From Diphasiastrum complanatum (taxonomy: Eukaryota; Streptophyta; Lycopodiopsida; Lycopodiales; Lycopodiaceae): a DNA stretch of 64,000 nt. Of the stretch, positions 1-10,446 are shown in pieces. Below the pieces are notes generated by a model. The model saw only the letters and a program-made list of their open reading frames with translations, did no database searches and was not told the origin of the DNA. The first letter of the stretch is position 1. Every line of letters begins with the position of its first letter. Location: NCBI GenBank assembly GCA_029204225.1, contig CM055098.1:19809303-19873302 (forward strand), read 5' to 3'. The translations under genes were made by a program, and so were the position numbers.

Positions 1-325
1 GGACTTGGCTCAGCAGGCCTAAGGGTCCTTTTTATTCATATATTGGCCTTGGGCCCTATTTGGTTATATTTTTAGGACTTGGTCACATTGATTTGGAGTG
101 GGGGTCCTCCTATTGGGAGGGCGCACTATTTTCCCTCCAAATCCTTTTCCCTCCCTTTTTTGAATCCTCCATTTGATTCAGGGAGAGGGTATAAGTAGGG
201 CAGCATTGTATTCCTTTATTCAGTTTATGATGATTGCTCCTCTTTTAGCCTCCTTAAGCATTCTCTTCCTGCTTTTTAGCTTAAGTCCTGCTTTCTAGCA
301 TAGCTAGTGAATGTTAGCTTGTAAC
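1..325 (+). repeat. 5' LTR of Ty3/gypsy element (first few bases missing)
   Basis: This block matches 4889-5217 closely over most of its length, so the two are the LTRs of one element. Base 1 aligns with base 4889, so only a few bases are cut off by the window edge. A TATA-like TATAAGTAGGG lies at 190-200 and is repeated in the other LTR at 5082-5092. The two LTRs differ by indels near their left ends (near 20-30 and 70-90 here), so the insertion is not recent. The right end is set by the primer binding site that begins at 327. Confidence 0.9.
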
Positions 326-326
326 T

Positions 327-338
327 TGGTCTCAGAGC
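327..338 (+). promoter_or_regulatory. Primer binding site of the gypsy element
   Basis: TGGTCTCAGAGC differs by one base from TGGTATCAGAGC, the complement of the initiator tRNA-Met 3' end commonly used by plant LTR retrotransposons. It lies two bases after the 5' LTR. Confidence 0.75.
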
Positions 339-340
339 AC

Positions 341-1090
341 TTTTTTGCAGATTGGTGGAGGTTGTCTAGCGCCCTACCACCCATCACTTTCATCGATTTT
401 TCTTCGTCAACCTTCCTGCAGATTGGTGGAGGTTGTCCAGCGCCCTACCACCCATCACTTTCATCGATTTTTCTTCGTCAACCTTCCTGCAGATTGGTGG
501 AGGTTGTCCAGCGCCCTACCACCCATCACTTTCATCGATTTTTTTCCGTCATTTTTGCAAATTGGTGGTGGCTGTCCAGTGCCCTACTGCCCATCACTTT
601 CGACGATTTCTTCATCATTTTTTGCAGTTTTGGTGGAGGCTGTCCAGCGCCTTGCTAACCCATCACTTTCGTCAATTTTTTCGGCAGATTTTCATTGTTT
701 TTGCAGATTTGGTAGCTATTGCCCAACGCCCTACTACCTCATCATTTTCGACACTTTTCGTCACCGATTTGCTGTCCATTTTTTATATTGATTGGAGGCT
801 GTCCAGCGCCCTACTACCATCTCATTTTCAGCGGTAACCCATCACTTTCGTCGATTTTTTCGGCAGATTTTCATTGTTTTAGCAGATTTGGTAGCTATTG
901 CCCAGCACCCTACTACCTCATCATTTTCGACACTTTTCGTCATCGATTTGCTGTCCATTTTTTATATTGACTGGAGGCTGTCCAGCGCCCTACTACTGTC
1001 TCATTTTCAGCGGTTCTTTTCACCGACTTGCTGTCCATTTCGGCTATTGATTGGAGGCTGTTCGACACCTTACTTCAGCACCTTTTTTTA
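341..1090 (+). repeat. Two-level tandem repeats in the gypsy leader
   Basis: Units that begin GCAGATTGGTGGAGG start at 347, 418 and 489 (period 71) and continue in weaker form at 557 and 624. A second, longer unit of about 179 bases runs from 661 and repeats from 840. The phrase GCCCTACTACC and variants recurs in every unit. The overlapping open frames here are by-products of the repeats. The block lies between the primer binding site and gag, where retroviral-type elements carry leader and packaging sequence. Confidence 0.85.
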
Positions 1091-1556
1091 GCCTATTCTT
1101 CAGCATATTGTGGATCTTGGTAGTTGCTGCCCAGTGCCCTATTATCTTCAGCTTTTACCTCTCCACTACCGAGTGAACGACGGATCAGCACCCACCCAGG
1201 TATTGCTTGCGCCCTTTTTGCACTTCCTTTTTGCACCTACTTGCTGTCTTTTCTGCTCATATACTGCTCTTTCCAACCCCCTATTCCTGTTCATATTTGT
1301 TGCGTCACACCCTCCTCTGTCCATTTTTCCATTTTGTTAGAAACCCTCTACTTTCTCAGCCCCTCATTTTGTGATTATTATCCATCTTGATTGACTGTTT
1401 ACGTGCCATTTTTGGTGATTTTGGAAGTTAGACTATTTAGATGGTCGAGCTTAGACTTGGTGGTGTGTCTATCGTTTTGAGCCTACTCGTGAGGGATTAC
1501 ATATATGGCCTACTTTTCGGCATGATCTTCATATGGCTATGATTGACCCATAATGG

Positions 1557-3014
1557 TTGGTTCGCCAACATGATCTGTTTCGTAGCCTTCGCCATACTAG
1601 TGATTTGACTGCTTATATTGATCTGTTTATTGAGCTTTCCTACCATTTTACTGATCTTCATCCTACAGAGCTTATTTCACATTTTATTGCCGGTCTTAGA
1701 GACACCTTACGATATGATGTCTCATCTTTTCGGCCTCTTACTCTCTCAGATGCTATCTCCTTGGCTACTACCTTGCAGCATAAGTATCCTGAGTTATCCA
1801 CTTCTTCTCGTTTTTCTTGCTCTCATTCCACTGCTTCTCCTACTCTGGCTTCTTCTACTACCGTTCCTCTTGGTCCTCCTACCGTTTGTTCTTACCATGA
1901 GGCTCTTACTCCTGATGATTTTGATGTTTATATCCATATTCTTGATACTCCTGACCCACATTCTGTTGATGAGCTGACTGACCCGCTTCCTGATGATCTT
2001 GCTTCCGCCGCTTGCCATGCACAACTTGCTTATGCTACTTGGGCTGGTGGGCGTTCTATTCGGTTACATGTTCGCATTTTGGGACGAGAGTATATTGCTT
2101 TGGTGGATACTGGCAGTACACATTCATTTATCAGCAGTTACATTTCCACCAGGATTCGTGCTACACCTATTTCTGCTACACAGTCTCTCAGTGTCGAGGT
2201 TGCTCGTTTCCATTCTTTTTCCAGTTCTCAGATGTTTCAGGGCTTGGACTATAGCATTGGTGACTTCTCTGGACAGGCAGATTTCTATATTATTCCTCTA
2301 GAGTGCTATGACATTATTCTTGGTGCAGATTGGTTTTTGTCACTTGGTACTGTTGCTGTGGATCTTTCTCAGCAGACACTGTCTTTTACACATGTTGGTC
2401 GGCATCATTTACTTTCTGGTATTGATTCCCAGAGTGACTATCAGTTGGTTACCGAGAAGCAGTTTATGCGTAGCCTGCCAAAGGCTCATGATGCAGCTCT
2501 TCTTTCCATTCAGAGTACATTAGTTGCTGCTTCACTTTCACCGACCGTGGGTCCTCTTACTCAGGTTGATGCTGCTCCGGATTCACAGGTTGTTGCTACG
2601 TGCCTTGTGCCTATATGCCTTGATTCACAAATATCGTATTCGGTGGTCATTCCTGGTTTCATTGATATTGAGGCCGTATACCTTGGTGGTATTTCTACTA
2701 TTGCTTTTGTACCTACCTCAGATAGCCCTTCTGGTTCGGTGGTTGATGCAGTATCTTCTCCGTTGGTCTCTATATCTCCACCTCTTGAGTCCGTTATGGC
2801 CGATGTTCCTGCTGATTTCTATGGGGTTCTTCACAGGTCCACGTTTGTTGGTTCCCTCGCTATTGGTGATCAGGTTGTATCTTCTTTCGCTTTATTCCAT
2901 GAATCTCTGGTTGAGGTTTGTGATTTGCCTCATGATATTTCTACGGTTCCTGACATGATTCATGAGCCTTTCGCCCTTACTATTATACATTTTCCATCTG
3001 AGGATATTTGCTAG
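1557..3014 (+). CDS. Ty3/gypsy Gag-protease polyprotein (partial Gag)
   Basis: The frame encodes about 485 residues. Residues 1-80 resemble the C-terminal half of a plant retrotransposon Gag capsid, with FIAGLRD and DAISLATTLQHK. Residues 175-280 are a retropepsin: VDTGSTHSF is the active-site loop and LGADWF the following conserved segment. Gag-like sequence continues upstream in the same frame (WPTFRHDLHMAMIDP) but a TAA at 1551-1553 interrupts it, so the natural start was upstream and this copy is damaged. After the protease there is serine/valine-rich sequence with no recognisable domain. The frame stops at TAG 3012-3014, and an open frame continues in phase after it. No zinc knuckle was found. 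Gag packages element RNA and the protease matures the polyprotein. Confidence 0.85.
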   Translation: MVRQHDLFRSLRHTSDLTAYIDLFIELSYHFTDLHPTELISHFIAGLRDTLRYDVSSFRPLTLSDAISLATTLQHKYPELSTSSRFSCSHSTASPTLASSTTVPLGPPTVCSYHEALTPDDFDVYIHILDTPDPHSVDELTDPLPDDLASAACHAQLAYATWAGGRSIRLHVRILGREYIALVDTGSTHSFISSYISTRIRATPISATQSLSVEVARFHSFSSSQMFQGLDYSIGDFSGQADFYIIPLECYDIILGADWFLSLGTVAVDLSQQTLSFTHVGRHHLLSGIDSQSDYQLVTEKQFMRSLPKAHDAALLSIQSTLVAASLSPTVGPLTQVDAAPDSQVVATCLVPICLDSQISYSVVIPGFIDIEAVYLGGISTIAFVPTSDSPSGSVVDAVSSPLVSISPPLESVMADVPADFYGVLHRSTFVGSLAIGDQVVSSFALFHESLVEVCDLPHDISTVPDMIHEPFALTIIHFPSEDIC

Positions 3015-3854
3015 ATGGTCACTATTACTTATCTAGGGTATTTATATGTTGAGATCTTTCTAGATGAGTATACGAGGATCCTTCAGTCTCCTTGTGTTTC
3101 TACATATAGGTTTCCTGCAGTCCATGCCGATGCTATGGCTATATGGCATTTCTGGTTATTACATATAGCTTGGTTCTCATTTGGACCTGTTGATTGGTGC
3201 TGGTTTTTCCATATTACTGATCACCTATGTGCCGATATCTCTATGATTATGGGCTCTCTATGTGTTCCTTGGATTGTTGCTCATTGCCAGGCTTCGTATA
3301 TCCTGATGGCTTGGGTTATTGCTACTGTTTGTTCAGGTGATCTTGAGGTTCCCCGTCATTTCGGGTTGCTCCATATCGCTTGGTCTCCGATGCTGAGTTG
3401 CCACTTTGTTCTGGTGTTCCGAGACCATCAGGGTACCGTGAGAGAGTTCCTTCTCCTCTCTTGGATAGTTTTTGGGGATATTGCTGCCATATACTTCAGT
3501 GTTGCTCATATGTGCTTTGATACTCATTCCCAGATACACGTGGATATTGCTCCGATGCTTGCTACTGATGTTGCAGATCCTATTCCTCGTTCCAGTGCAT
3601 TTCTTCTATTCCTCACTTGTGCGCCTGGTGTGTACTTTGGGATTACACTTGCAGCCAGTTCCGATGGGTCATCCGATTCTCCATCCGTTTTTGGTGTATC
3701 CTATGATGGATTGGTATGTCTATATGCGGTCTTTTTGGATGAGTTTTTCAACTATAGTTTTTCAGTTGGGGCCTTTACTATTTCTAGATTTGTTGCTACT
3801 GTTTTCATGCATCATGTCTTTTTAGATGATGCATTGATTTCTTGGACCTTTTGA
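3015..3854 (+). CDS. Unrecognised 279-residue ORF in the pol position of the gypsy element
   Basis: This frame starts with ATG directly after the Gag-protease TAG and is in the same phase, so stop read-through would fuse the two. The protein is rich in Trp, His, Cys, Phe and Ile, with hydrophobic stretches, and shows none of the reverse transcriptase, RNase H or integrase motifs expected here. Short DNA phrases such as CATATAGCTTGGT and GATACCTTGG recur in degenerate form through 3150-4400, which suggests the segment is partly built from old repeats. It may be a captured sequence, an unusual accessory protein, or an open frame by chance. Confidence 0.4.
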   Translation: MVTITYLGYLYVEIFLDEYTRILQSPCVSTYRFPAVHADAMAIWHFWLLHIAWFSFGPVDWCWFFHITDHLCADISMIMGSLCVPWIVAHCQASYILMAWVIATVCSGDLEVPRHFGLLHIAWSPMLSCHFVLVFRDHQGTVREFLLLSWIVFGDIAAIYFSVAHMCFDTHSQIHVDIAPMLATDVADPIPRSSAFLLFLTCAPGVYFGITLAASSDGSSDSPSVFGVSYDGLVCLYAVFLDEFFNYSFSVGAFTISRFVATVFMHHVFLDDALISWTF

Positions 3855-4513
3855 AGCTTTTGGCATGCTGCTCTTCTCGTGATATGGGCCTTGAGGATAC
3901 CGTGTGCCGTTGCTACTTCTCATTCATGGGCCTTATGGATACCTTGGGCTTTTGACCATGCTCGTGCATATTTCTCCATTTTAGCTATCCTTTGTCAGGA
4001 TGATCTCTTTATGCTCCATGTTTCTTGGCATATCGCTTGCTTTTCCATGCTGTTACAGCGTGTCTGTTATCCTGCTTATGTTCCTACTCTTTGGTGCTGG
4101 TCTTCCGATGCTGCTATCTTTTCTTGGGGCACCTTGCACATATGGTTGATGGTTACGTGTATGATGCGACTATTCGCGATGAGTGTCCATCTCTTTTTCA
4201 ATTTCCTTATTGGCTTCCCGTTGCTGATGCAGTTCTACCTTCTCGGGCTTTTTGGATACCTTGGTATGATGTCCCTATCTTTTGGGCTGATCCTCTACTA
4301 GCTTGGGCATTACGGATACCTTGGCATTCCTAGTTGCTGCTTGATCTTCTTTTGGTTCCTTGGCATTCCTGGTTGTTCCATATGGCTTGGTTTTTGATGA
4401 CGCGTCCGAGATGTTCCCTTCGTCACCATGATGTTGATCCTGAGTTGTTCCCTTTCTTACCAGCAAGGTTCGCCTTCACCATAGTCGACGCCGGCAGATT
4501 CAGTTTTTCTTGA
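3855..4513. other. Internal gypsy region without recognisable pol
   Basis: T-rich sequence continues the composition of the preceding ORF. Degenerate copies of a GGGCCTTATGGATACCTTGG-like phrase occur near 3884, 3926, 4246 and 4303. I find no reverse transcriptase or integrase core motif in any frame. Confidence 0.5.
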
Positions 4514-4666
4514 GAGTGGGATGGTCGTCCTCTTGAGGAGGCCACTTGGGAGCCTATTGATGTGTTTTATCATACACCATTATTTGCAGATCAGGCTCGA
4601 GCCCTCATGGCTTTAGTTCTCTCCTCTACTACAGATGTCATTGTAGATGTTCCCTCTGCTTCATGA
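4514..4666 (+). pseudogene. Chromodomain tail of a gypsy integrase
   Basis: In frame from 4514 the sequence reads EWDGRPLEEATWEP followed by about 35 residues and a TGA at 4664-4666. W-x-G-x-P-x-EEATWE is the hallmark end of the chromodomain found at the C-terminus of chromovirus integrases, which directs integration by contacting chromatin. Only this last piece is left. It shows that the element descends from a full gag-pol chromovirus that lost the reverse transcriptase, RNase H and integrase core. Confidence 0.8.
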
Positions 4667-4873
4667 TTCGGCTAGCTATGACTATTCTTTATTGTCGTAT
4701 TTGCTCAGTACTTGCTTTACACAATTATGATGCTTTTGGGGTATCTGTTGTGATAATTTATGTCCTCTCCATCAGTATTTCCATTAGTTCGTGATTTTTC
4801 AGTATTTAGCATGCTTACATATTGTTTTAGATAGTCATTATGCTTGCTAGCCGGTGGAGGGCTTTGTTTTTCT

Positions 4874-4884
4874 GCAGGGGAGAG
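4874..4884 (+). promoter_or_regulatory. Polypurine tract of the gypsy element
   Basis: GCAGGGGAGAG lies immediately before the 3' LTR, the place where plus-strand DNA synthesis is primed. Confidence 0.7.
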
Positions 4885-5217
4885 TTATGGACTTGGCTCA
4901 TTACATTCGCCGCGTCCATTCTTTTATTGTTATTATGCATTTTTATTCATATACTGGCCTTGGGCCCTATTTGGTCACATTGATTTGGAGTGGGGGTCCT
5001 CCTATTGGGAGGGCGCACTATTTTGCCTCCAAATCCTTTTCTCTCCCTTTTTTGAATCCTCCATTTGATTCAGGGAGAGGGTATAAGTAGGGCAGCATTG
5101 TATTCCTTTATTCAGTTTATGATGATTGCTCCTCTTTTAGCCTCCTTAAGCATTCTCTTCCTGCTTTCTAGCTTAAGTCCTGCTTTCTAGCATAGCTAAT
5201 GAATCTTAGCTTGTAAC
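4885..5217 (+). repeat. 3' LTR of the Ty3/gypsy element
   Basis: It matches 1-325, including the TATA-like box (5082-5092 here) and the end GCTTGTAAC. It contains about 25 bases near 4901-4930 that are absent from the 5' LTR. Together the LTRs bound an element of about 5.2 kb. Confidence 0.9.
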
Positions 5218-7577
5218 TATGATGCAAACCATATGGCAAATTTATACACATTTGTCATTCTATGATCGTCAAGTCTTTTGCCTGGATCTCCTTTCAATAT
5301 TGACTTCATAATTATTTTGTGATGATGCACGTTCTTTAATGGTTGATGGTATTCTTGGATAATTTCCAGCTTCTTTTAGGCGTTATTCAGCACCACATCA
5401 TTTCACGTTCCTGCGTATCCACTCCCTGTGTTACTAATGTATTTCCATAATAGTTCTACTCATAGCTGTTTTCTTATTTTTCAAGGCTCTTCCAGATGTT
5501 TGCTTCACAGTACTAGGATTATCTTCATCCATGACTATTCCACACATGTCCTCCTGGCTATTCTAGCATTCTTTACTTCTGATAGAGACATGAAGTAGCA
5601 ATCTTGTTCTATTTGTGCATCTAGAGATGGACATTCTCAATCGTCTTCTGTTGCTAATGTTCGTTATTCTTGGTTTCTAAAAGAATAGTCAGTTTCCTTC
5701 AGCTATTATAAGCTCATTTGGTTTTTGTGGTCTATATGGTTAGAACTTAGCTTAGTGCATACACATCTACAGTGTACTATTTCCTGTTACTTCTTTGCAT
5801 CTGTTTAGGTTAAGTCCATTCTGTATGTTTAAAGCTATTCTCACTACTCTCTTATAGTTTTGGTCTCCTCTACTTGTATGTTCTAAGCCATCTCCTACTG
5901 CTAATTTCTAGCATTGAGCCTGGAAATTGCACTGCATCCAGTCTCTTTCTATGTACCAGGTGTGGCTGGGACTCTAAAAGCACAGTGAAAGCACTTTATT
6001 GTGAGTCCTAGATGGCATTCTTGACTTCTTTGGTTTTCGTTCTCATGGGGTTTTTGGATGATTTGGCTGGCTTGGTATCTCTTTGGATGTGGCATTCTTC
6101 TCTGTTATTTCCAACGGGATGTTATGACCATAATTTGTTCGTCCACCTGCAGTGTTTCATTCATTCAGTTTTTGTGGTTTTTATGTTTATATTGGAATCT
6201 CTGCTGTTCACCATGTCACCCCTCAACAAGTTTGCTTAAAAAAACTTCCCCCAAGTCATCAATGCGGTTGGACGGCATCCTCACTACTTATGCAGACTAA
6301 TCAGCAATTTTAATCTCACAACCACCATTCAGCAGGATTTCATGAAATTCTAGGGTGTAAATCCTTTTAACATTTATTGGTGATCGCATTCTAGAAAAAT
6401 AACAGACAAGCTTCAAAGAGATAGAGGATTACACAAAGCAGTGCTTCTCTATCACATTACAATCAACTGGGAATGATGAGAGTGAACCCGAGAGGTCGTT
6501 GGTGTCTCCTAACATCTAACCCACATAATACAAGCCTATACAATTAAGGAGGACCGGATTTTATTAGCTTACACTACTCAAGTCATATGGTCCATCCTGG
6601 TAAATATTCTTGATATTCCCAATGGTCTTTCAAAGCACTTTTGCACACTAATTATTTTAGGTGTTTGGGAGAAAGAATACATGTATATCATGGGTAGAAG
6701 TAGATTGCATCGTGGATTATTAATGCATGTAATAATAGAGTAGAAATTGTATTTAATGATGGAAGGGAAAGACACAATAAACAAGAAAATACAACATATC
6801 TGACAATCTGTTGTCATCCATTGTTGCCTTGTTGCAACCCTAATGGTGAATTAGAATTCTTTGCGGTCTTTTCACTACGGCAGCACTATATTACCCTTCT
6901 TTCCTCTGTATTCTGACACAGAGGACAACGTCTTTTTGAGGAGGAGAGTTTCAGGCACATAGTTGGTAGTTTGTTGGACCTTTGGCAGTATTTTGGCTCC
7001 TTTGTTATATTGGTTACTTTTTGACACGTAACTATGTGATTCGGCACCTGGGCCCCTTCATGCTTATTAAGTAGACATCTACCCATTTATTGAGGTAACA
7101 TTGGTCCCTAAGCAGTGGATCGCAAACCTAGCCCTAATTTGGGCCAAATATAAACAGGCCTAATTCTTCTCGGGTAACTTTCAGTTCTAGTCACAGCCAG
7201 TTTCCACCTTTTAGGTCAGCAGTTCCTTCATCAGGAAGTTGTATTTTTATTCATTTGAATGGCATGTAAACATTTCCAGTACATTTGTAGTTTCTTGACC
7301 TTCTACTGTATTTCGTATCGATTTGGTCATAAGTAATGTCATAACTATAAAACTTTTCTTTTTTGGATTTTTTCCATGCACAGAAATTGTCAGATTGATC
7401 TAGCACAGATGACACTATTTCCAACATTTGAAAAATATCTTGGATAGGAGGCATTGTGTCATTTGGGAGGTAGTTTGTTTCTTCCTCAATTCAATTGTGC
7501 ATATCATCAGCTGTTAAGCAGTTTGTCAGCTCTGCTGTTGGGCTTTGAAATCTAAATTGCAATGCTTCAAATGACAG
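5218..7577. other. Non-coding sequence upstream of the hydrolase exons
   Basis: T-rich sequence with only short open frames and no recognisable domain. Because the first visible hydrolase exon begins at a splice acceptor, part of this stretch is probably that gene's intron. No convincing upstream exon was found, and the 5' end of the gene may lie beyond the gypsy element or outside the window. Confidence 0.5.
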
Positions 7578-9220
7578 ATTCTGGAACCTTTGAATGGAAA
7601 GCAAGGGTCCGATGTGTTATTGGTATTCTGTCCTGGGGCTGTCACAGCTGCTAAGGAGTATCTTCCTCTTATGAGCCGATTCCAATCTGTATCAAGTCTA
7701 AGACTGTGGATTGCTATCCTTGATCCTGAAAATAAAGTTGTCAGGACTTTCAAGATTGTAGCCAGCTGGGATGGGGTCATCAAAAGAGTTAAAGAACTGG
7801 GCTTTCAGGCTGGAGAACTTCCACGCACTAATGTTTTTATTGCAGGCCACAGGTACAGAATCACTCCCTGCATCAAGGTAGATTTGAGACTGAGATAACT
7901 TTTAGCGAATTTATCTTTACTATCAATGAGTTGGGCCTTATGGTTAGTTCAACTCTTATATCCATATACTCAGTTCCCGCTGAATCATTTACAAACGTAA
8001 GGCCTTGACAGACATTGTAACAAGCTGAATCATCTTCTCACACAGGTTTGTAGTTTGGTTGTCAATGCTTTCTGATATCATCTTTTCAGAGATCTTGCCC
8101 ATTCATCATCTCTGTCTGCAGTTTGGGGGCATGGGAAGCCAGAAGCGTGGCCTTCAAGTTTGCACAATGCTTTATACAGATGGGCAGCTGCTTTCACACC
8201 AACCCGGATAACTTGGCTCAATATCCAATACCTGTGCTAACATTAAGTGGTGAGCTTGATGGCCAAATCACTCTTGCTGCAATAGCAAAGCATGCTGGCG
8301 AGATATTTGATACTGAATCAGAAATGGGAGAGTTGAATACAGTTGTTATGAAGCCCGTTATTATCATACCAGGCATGAATCATTCCCAGTTTAGCCACGG
8401 ACATCCAAACAAGGAGAGAGGAGATAGGGATGCTGAAATATCTTTGGATTTAGCAAGATCTTTCACTTCAGAGCTTGTTTCTGCTTTTCTCGCAGTACAT
8501 GTAAGTCAAGAAAGTAATTCAGAGAATGAAGCTTTTGAAAGGCTGAAAAAATCTGTTAGCCAAACCCATATCCTTTATCGTCCATTTTGGGAAGCTATCA
8601 ATAATCAAAGTGCTGAAGCCAAGGAATGGCAGCTGACTGTGGCTGCATTTGCGGGTCTTACAGACGCTAATATTGCAGCTACTCAACACGAGTATCTGGA
8701 AAATTTTATCTATTCTAAACCTTGGATTGACTCAAAAAGTCGTAAGATATATATTCAATGTTATTTGAAATCTATTGACAAGAAATATGAAATCGTAAAA
8801 AAATTATGGATTAAAATGAAAAGCTGCAAGGCTGTTCTGCTAGCTTTGAAAGGATCCATTGCTGATGAGGATGCTATTCCCAAACTCAGAACCACATCAG
8901 CTGCAGAATTAAATGGAAAGATATTTTCAAGGGCTTTGGCTCTTGTATATGATGCATCAAGGAGGAAATACGTGGACCATGGAAAAAAGATCAGGTTCGT
9001 GGATGACTTAATCATAACAAGTTCTGGACAGGACTGGATCGATAGTGATATCACCTTCAGTCCTGCAGCAGATGGCTCTGGCTTTACAGATGTTCAGTCA
9101 CCGGTCGTCATTACGCCTACTGAAGGTATTGCATTCCGTTTTGCAGGAATGCATTATATGAAGTTACTCACACTTGCAGATGCAATGCAGTGGATTTTGG
9201 AGGACTCCTTTAGACCTTAG
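7578..9220 (+). CDS. Alpha/beta-hydrolase family protein, 3' part (two exons visible)
   Basis: Two exons are supported: 7578-7852 and 8122-9220. The intron 7853-8121 has GT (CAG|GTACAG) and AG (CTGCAG) ends. Joining restores GHSLGAW, a G-x-S-x-G nucleophile elbow, split after the second base of the Ser codon. Candidate catalytic Asp lies in SGELDGQ and His in PGMNHSQF, in the order of the fold. About 457 residues are visible. The exon at 7578 follows ATGACAG and an in-frame TGA lies just before it, so it is internal and the start codon is not seen. The C-terminal 250 residues (from about 8480) are a less familiar extension. The frame is intact and the stop is TAG 9218-9220; an AATAAA lies at 9583-9588. 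The substrate is unknown. Confidence 0.85.
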
Positions 9221-9582
9221 TTCCTTCCTACTAAGAGTATCAAACGTACGTGACAACTATAAGGGGTTAACATTTCAAATAGGAAGCCATGCTTTCCAAA
9301 AACAAAATTTTGGAAAATCTATTATGTTGCTCTAAAGGGCTATAAATGTCACTGTAGTCTAGCTTGTGTGTCAACAAATCTGTCCAATCCCCTGTATTTT
9401 TATATTGAAGTTAGCAGTCCTTTTTGGGTTGATCTAATTGGATTTTCTCCCTTCATCTTATGTTGAAGAACTAGATGCTTATGTGAAACTTAAGTTTTGT
9501 TTCTTGATTGTGTTGCTGATTTAGAGCTAGTGAAAGCCTCCCAATACTAATTGCACTTATGCCTTGTATGGTTGCATTTCAC

Positions 9583-9588
9583 AATAAA
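9583..9588 (+). terminator. Possible polyadenylation signal of the hydrolase gene
   Basis: AATAAA lies 363 bases after the stop codon, a plausible 3' UTR length for a plant gene. There is no other support. Confidence 0.35.
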
Positions 9589-10257
9589 GTTGTGTATCCA
9601 CTTATGTTGGGCACTGATACCCATGTGTATATTGTCGTTTGAAATGACAAGAGTATCAAGTTCAAGCAAATATTTTTTTCTTTAGCAAAGCATTTAGATT
9701 CTGTACTCCTGGTGACTGTGAATTTCGCATGTACATTTCAGCAATCCAAAGTTCATTCTTGCCCATATTCCTTTAAATAGAATCAACGGGTATAAAGAAA
9801 AATCAGCACAATGTCAACTCCATCTTCTGCATTAGAATTTAGAATCATGGTCGTCTTGCTTGATTTGGTGATTAAGAAATTGCTGCAAACCTTGCTGAGA
9901 AGACCTCATATATTTGCAATATCTAGAACTTTGATATCTGAAGTTACAAAGTTTAATCTGCATGCATGCCTAGCTATTCTGAAGCAGGATTAGAGGAGAA
10001 CAACAAGTTCATATCGGTGCCTGTCAAAGTAATGGCAGTAAATCACCATGAAAATCTTCTGCTGGATAAGAGCCTTCGAAGGATACTTTGAGCTCCAAAT
10101 AAGGTTCTCTATTATGTATCACACCATTATGTTATAAAAACAGCTTGGTTTGACTAGATGCATTTGGTATGAGCAAAACTCTTGAAAATTCCCCTTCCCT
10201 ATTTAAATAGATTGTTTCACCATCATAACTTCCCATAAGAAAATGCTTCTAGAACTG
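9589..10257. other. Intergenic sequence
   Basis: AT-rich, with no long open frame and no recognisable domain. A 60-codon frame at 9811-9993 has no features that would mark it as a gene. Confidence 0.5.
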
Positions 10258-10446
10258 AATAACTTGGCTCAATATCCGATACATGTGCTAGCATCAAGTG
10301 GTGAACTTGATGGCCAAATCACTCTTGCTGCAATAGGGAAACATGCTGGCAAAATATTTGATACTGAATAAAAAACGGGAGAGTTGAATACGGGTGTTAT
10401 GAAGCCTATTACTATCATACTAGGCATGAATCATTCCCTGTTTAGG
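10258..10446 (+). pseudogene. Partial duplicate of the hydrolase gene
   Basis: This stretch matches 8210-8397 of the hydrolase second exon at most positions, from AACTTGGCTCAATATCC to GAATCATTCC. It covers the coding region for the Asp and His catalytic segments. A TAA replaces TCA in the GATACTGAATAA part, so the copy is broken. Both ends stop sharply, and the right end abuts the start of Copia-related sequence. It lies within one exon, so it does not show whether the copy came through RNA. Confidence 0.9.

Larger units (their letters stand above)
1..5217 (+). mobile_element. Non-autonomous Ty3/gypsy (chromovirus-derived) LTR retrotransposon
   Basis: Two LTRs, a primer binding site, leader repeats, gag-protease, a chromodomain remnant and a polypurine tract occur in the canonical order. 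Reverse transcriptase, RNase H and the integrase core are absent and replaced by about 1.5 kb of unrecognised sequence. It could only move with enzymes supplied by a relative. Confidence 0.85.

Noticed and set aside
311-1390. Overlapping plus-strand frames of 76-148 codons
   Set aside because: All three frames lack stops because the leader is T/C-rich and repetitive; the frames share no codon pattern and no start context.
1618-2958. Leu-rich frames overlapping gag-protease
   Set aside because: Shadow frames of the gag-protease coding strand, rich in Leu from CTT/TTC codons.
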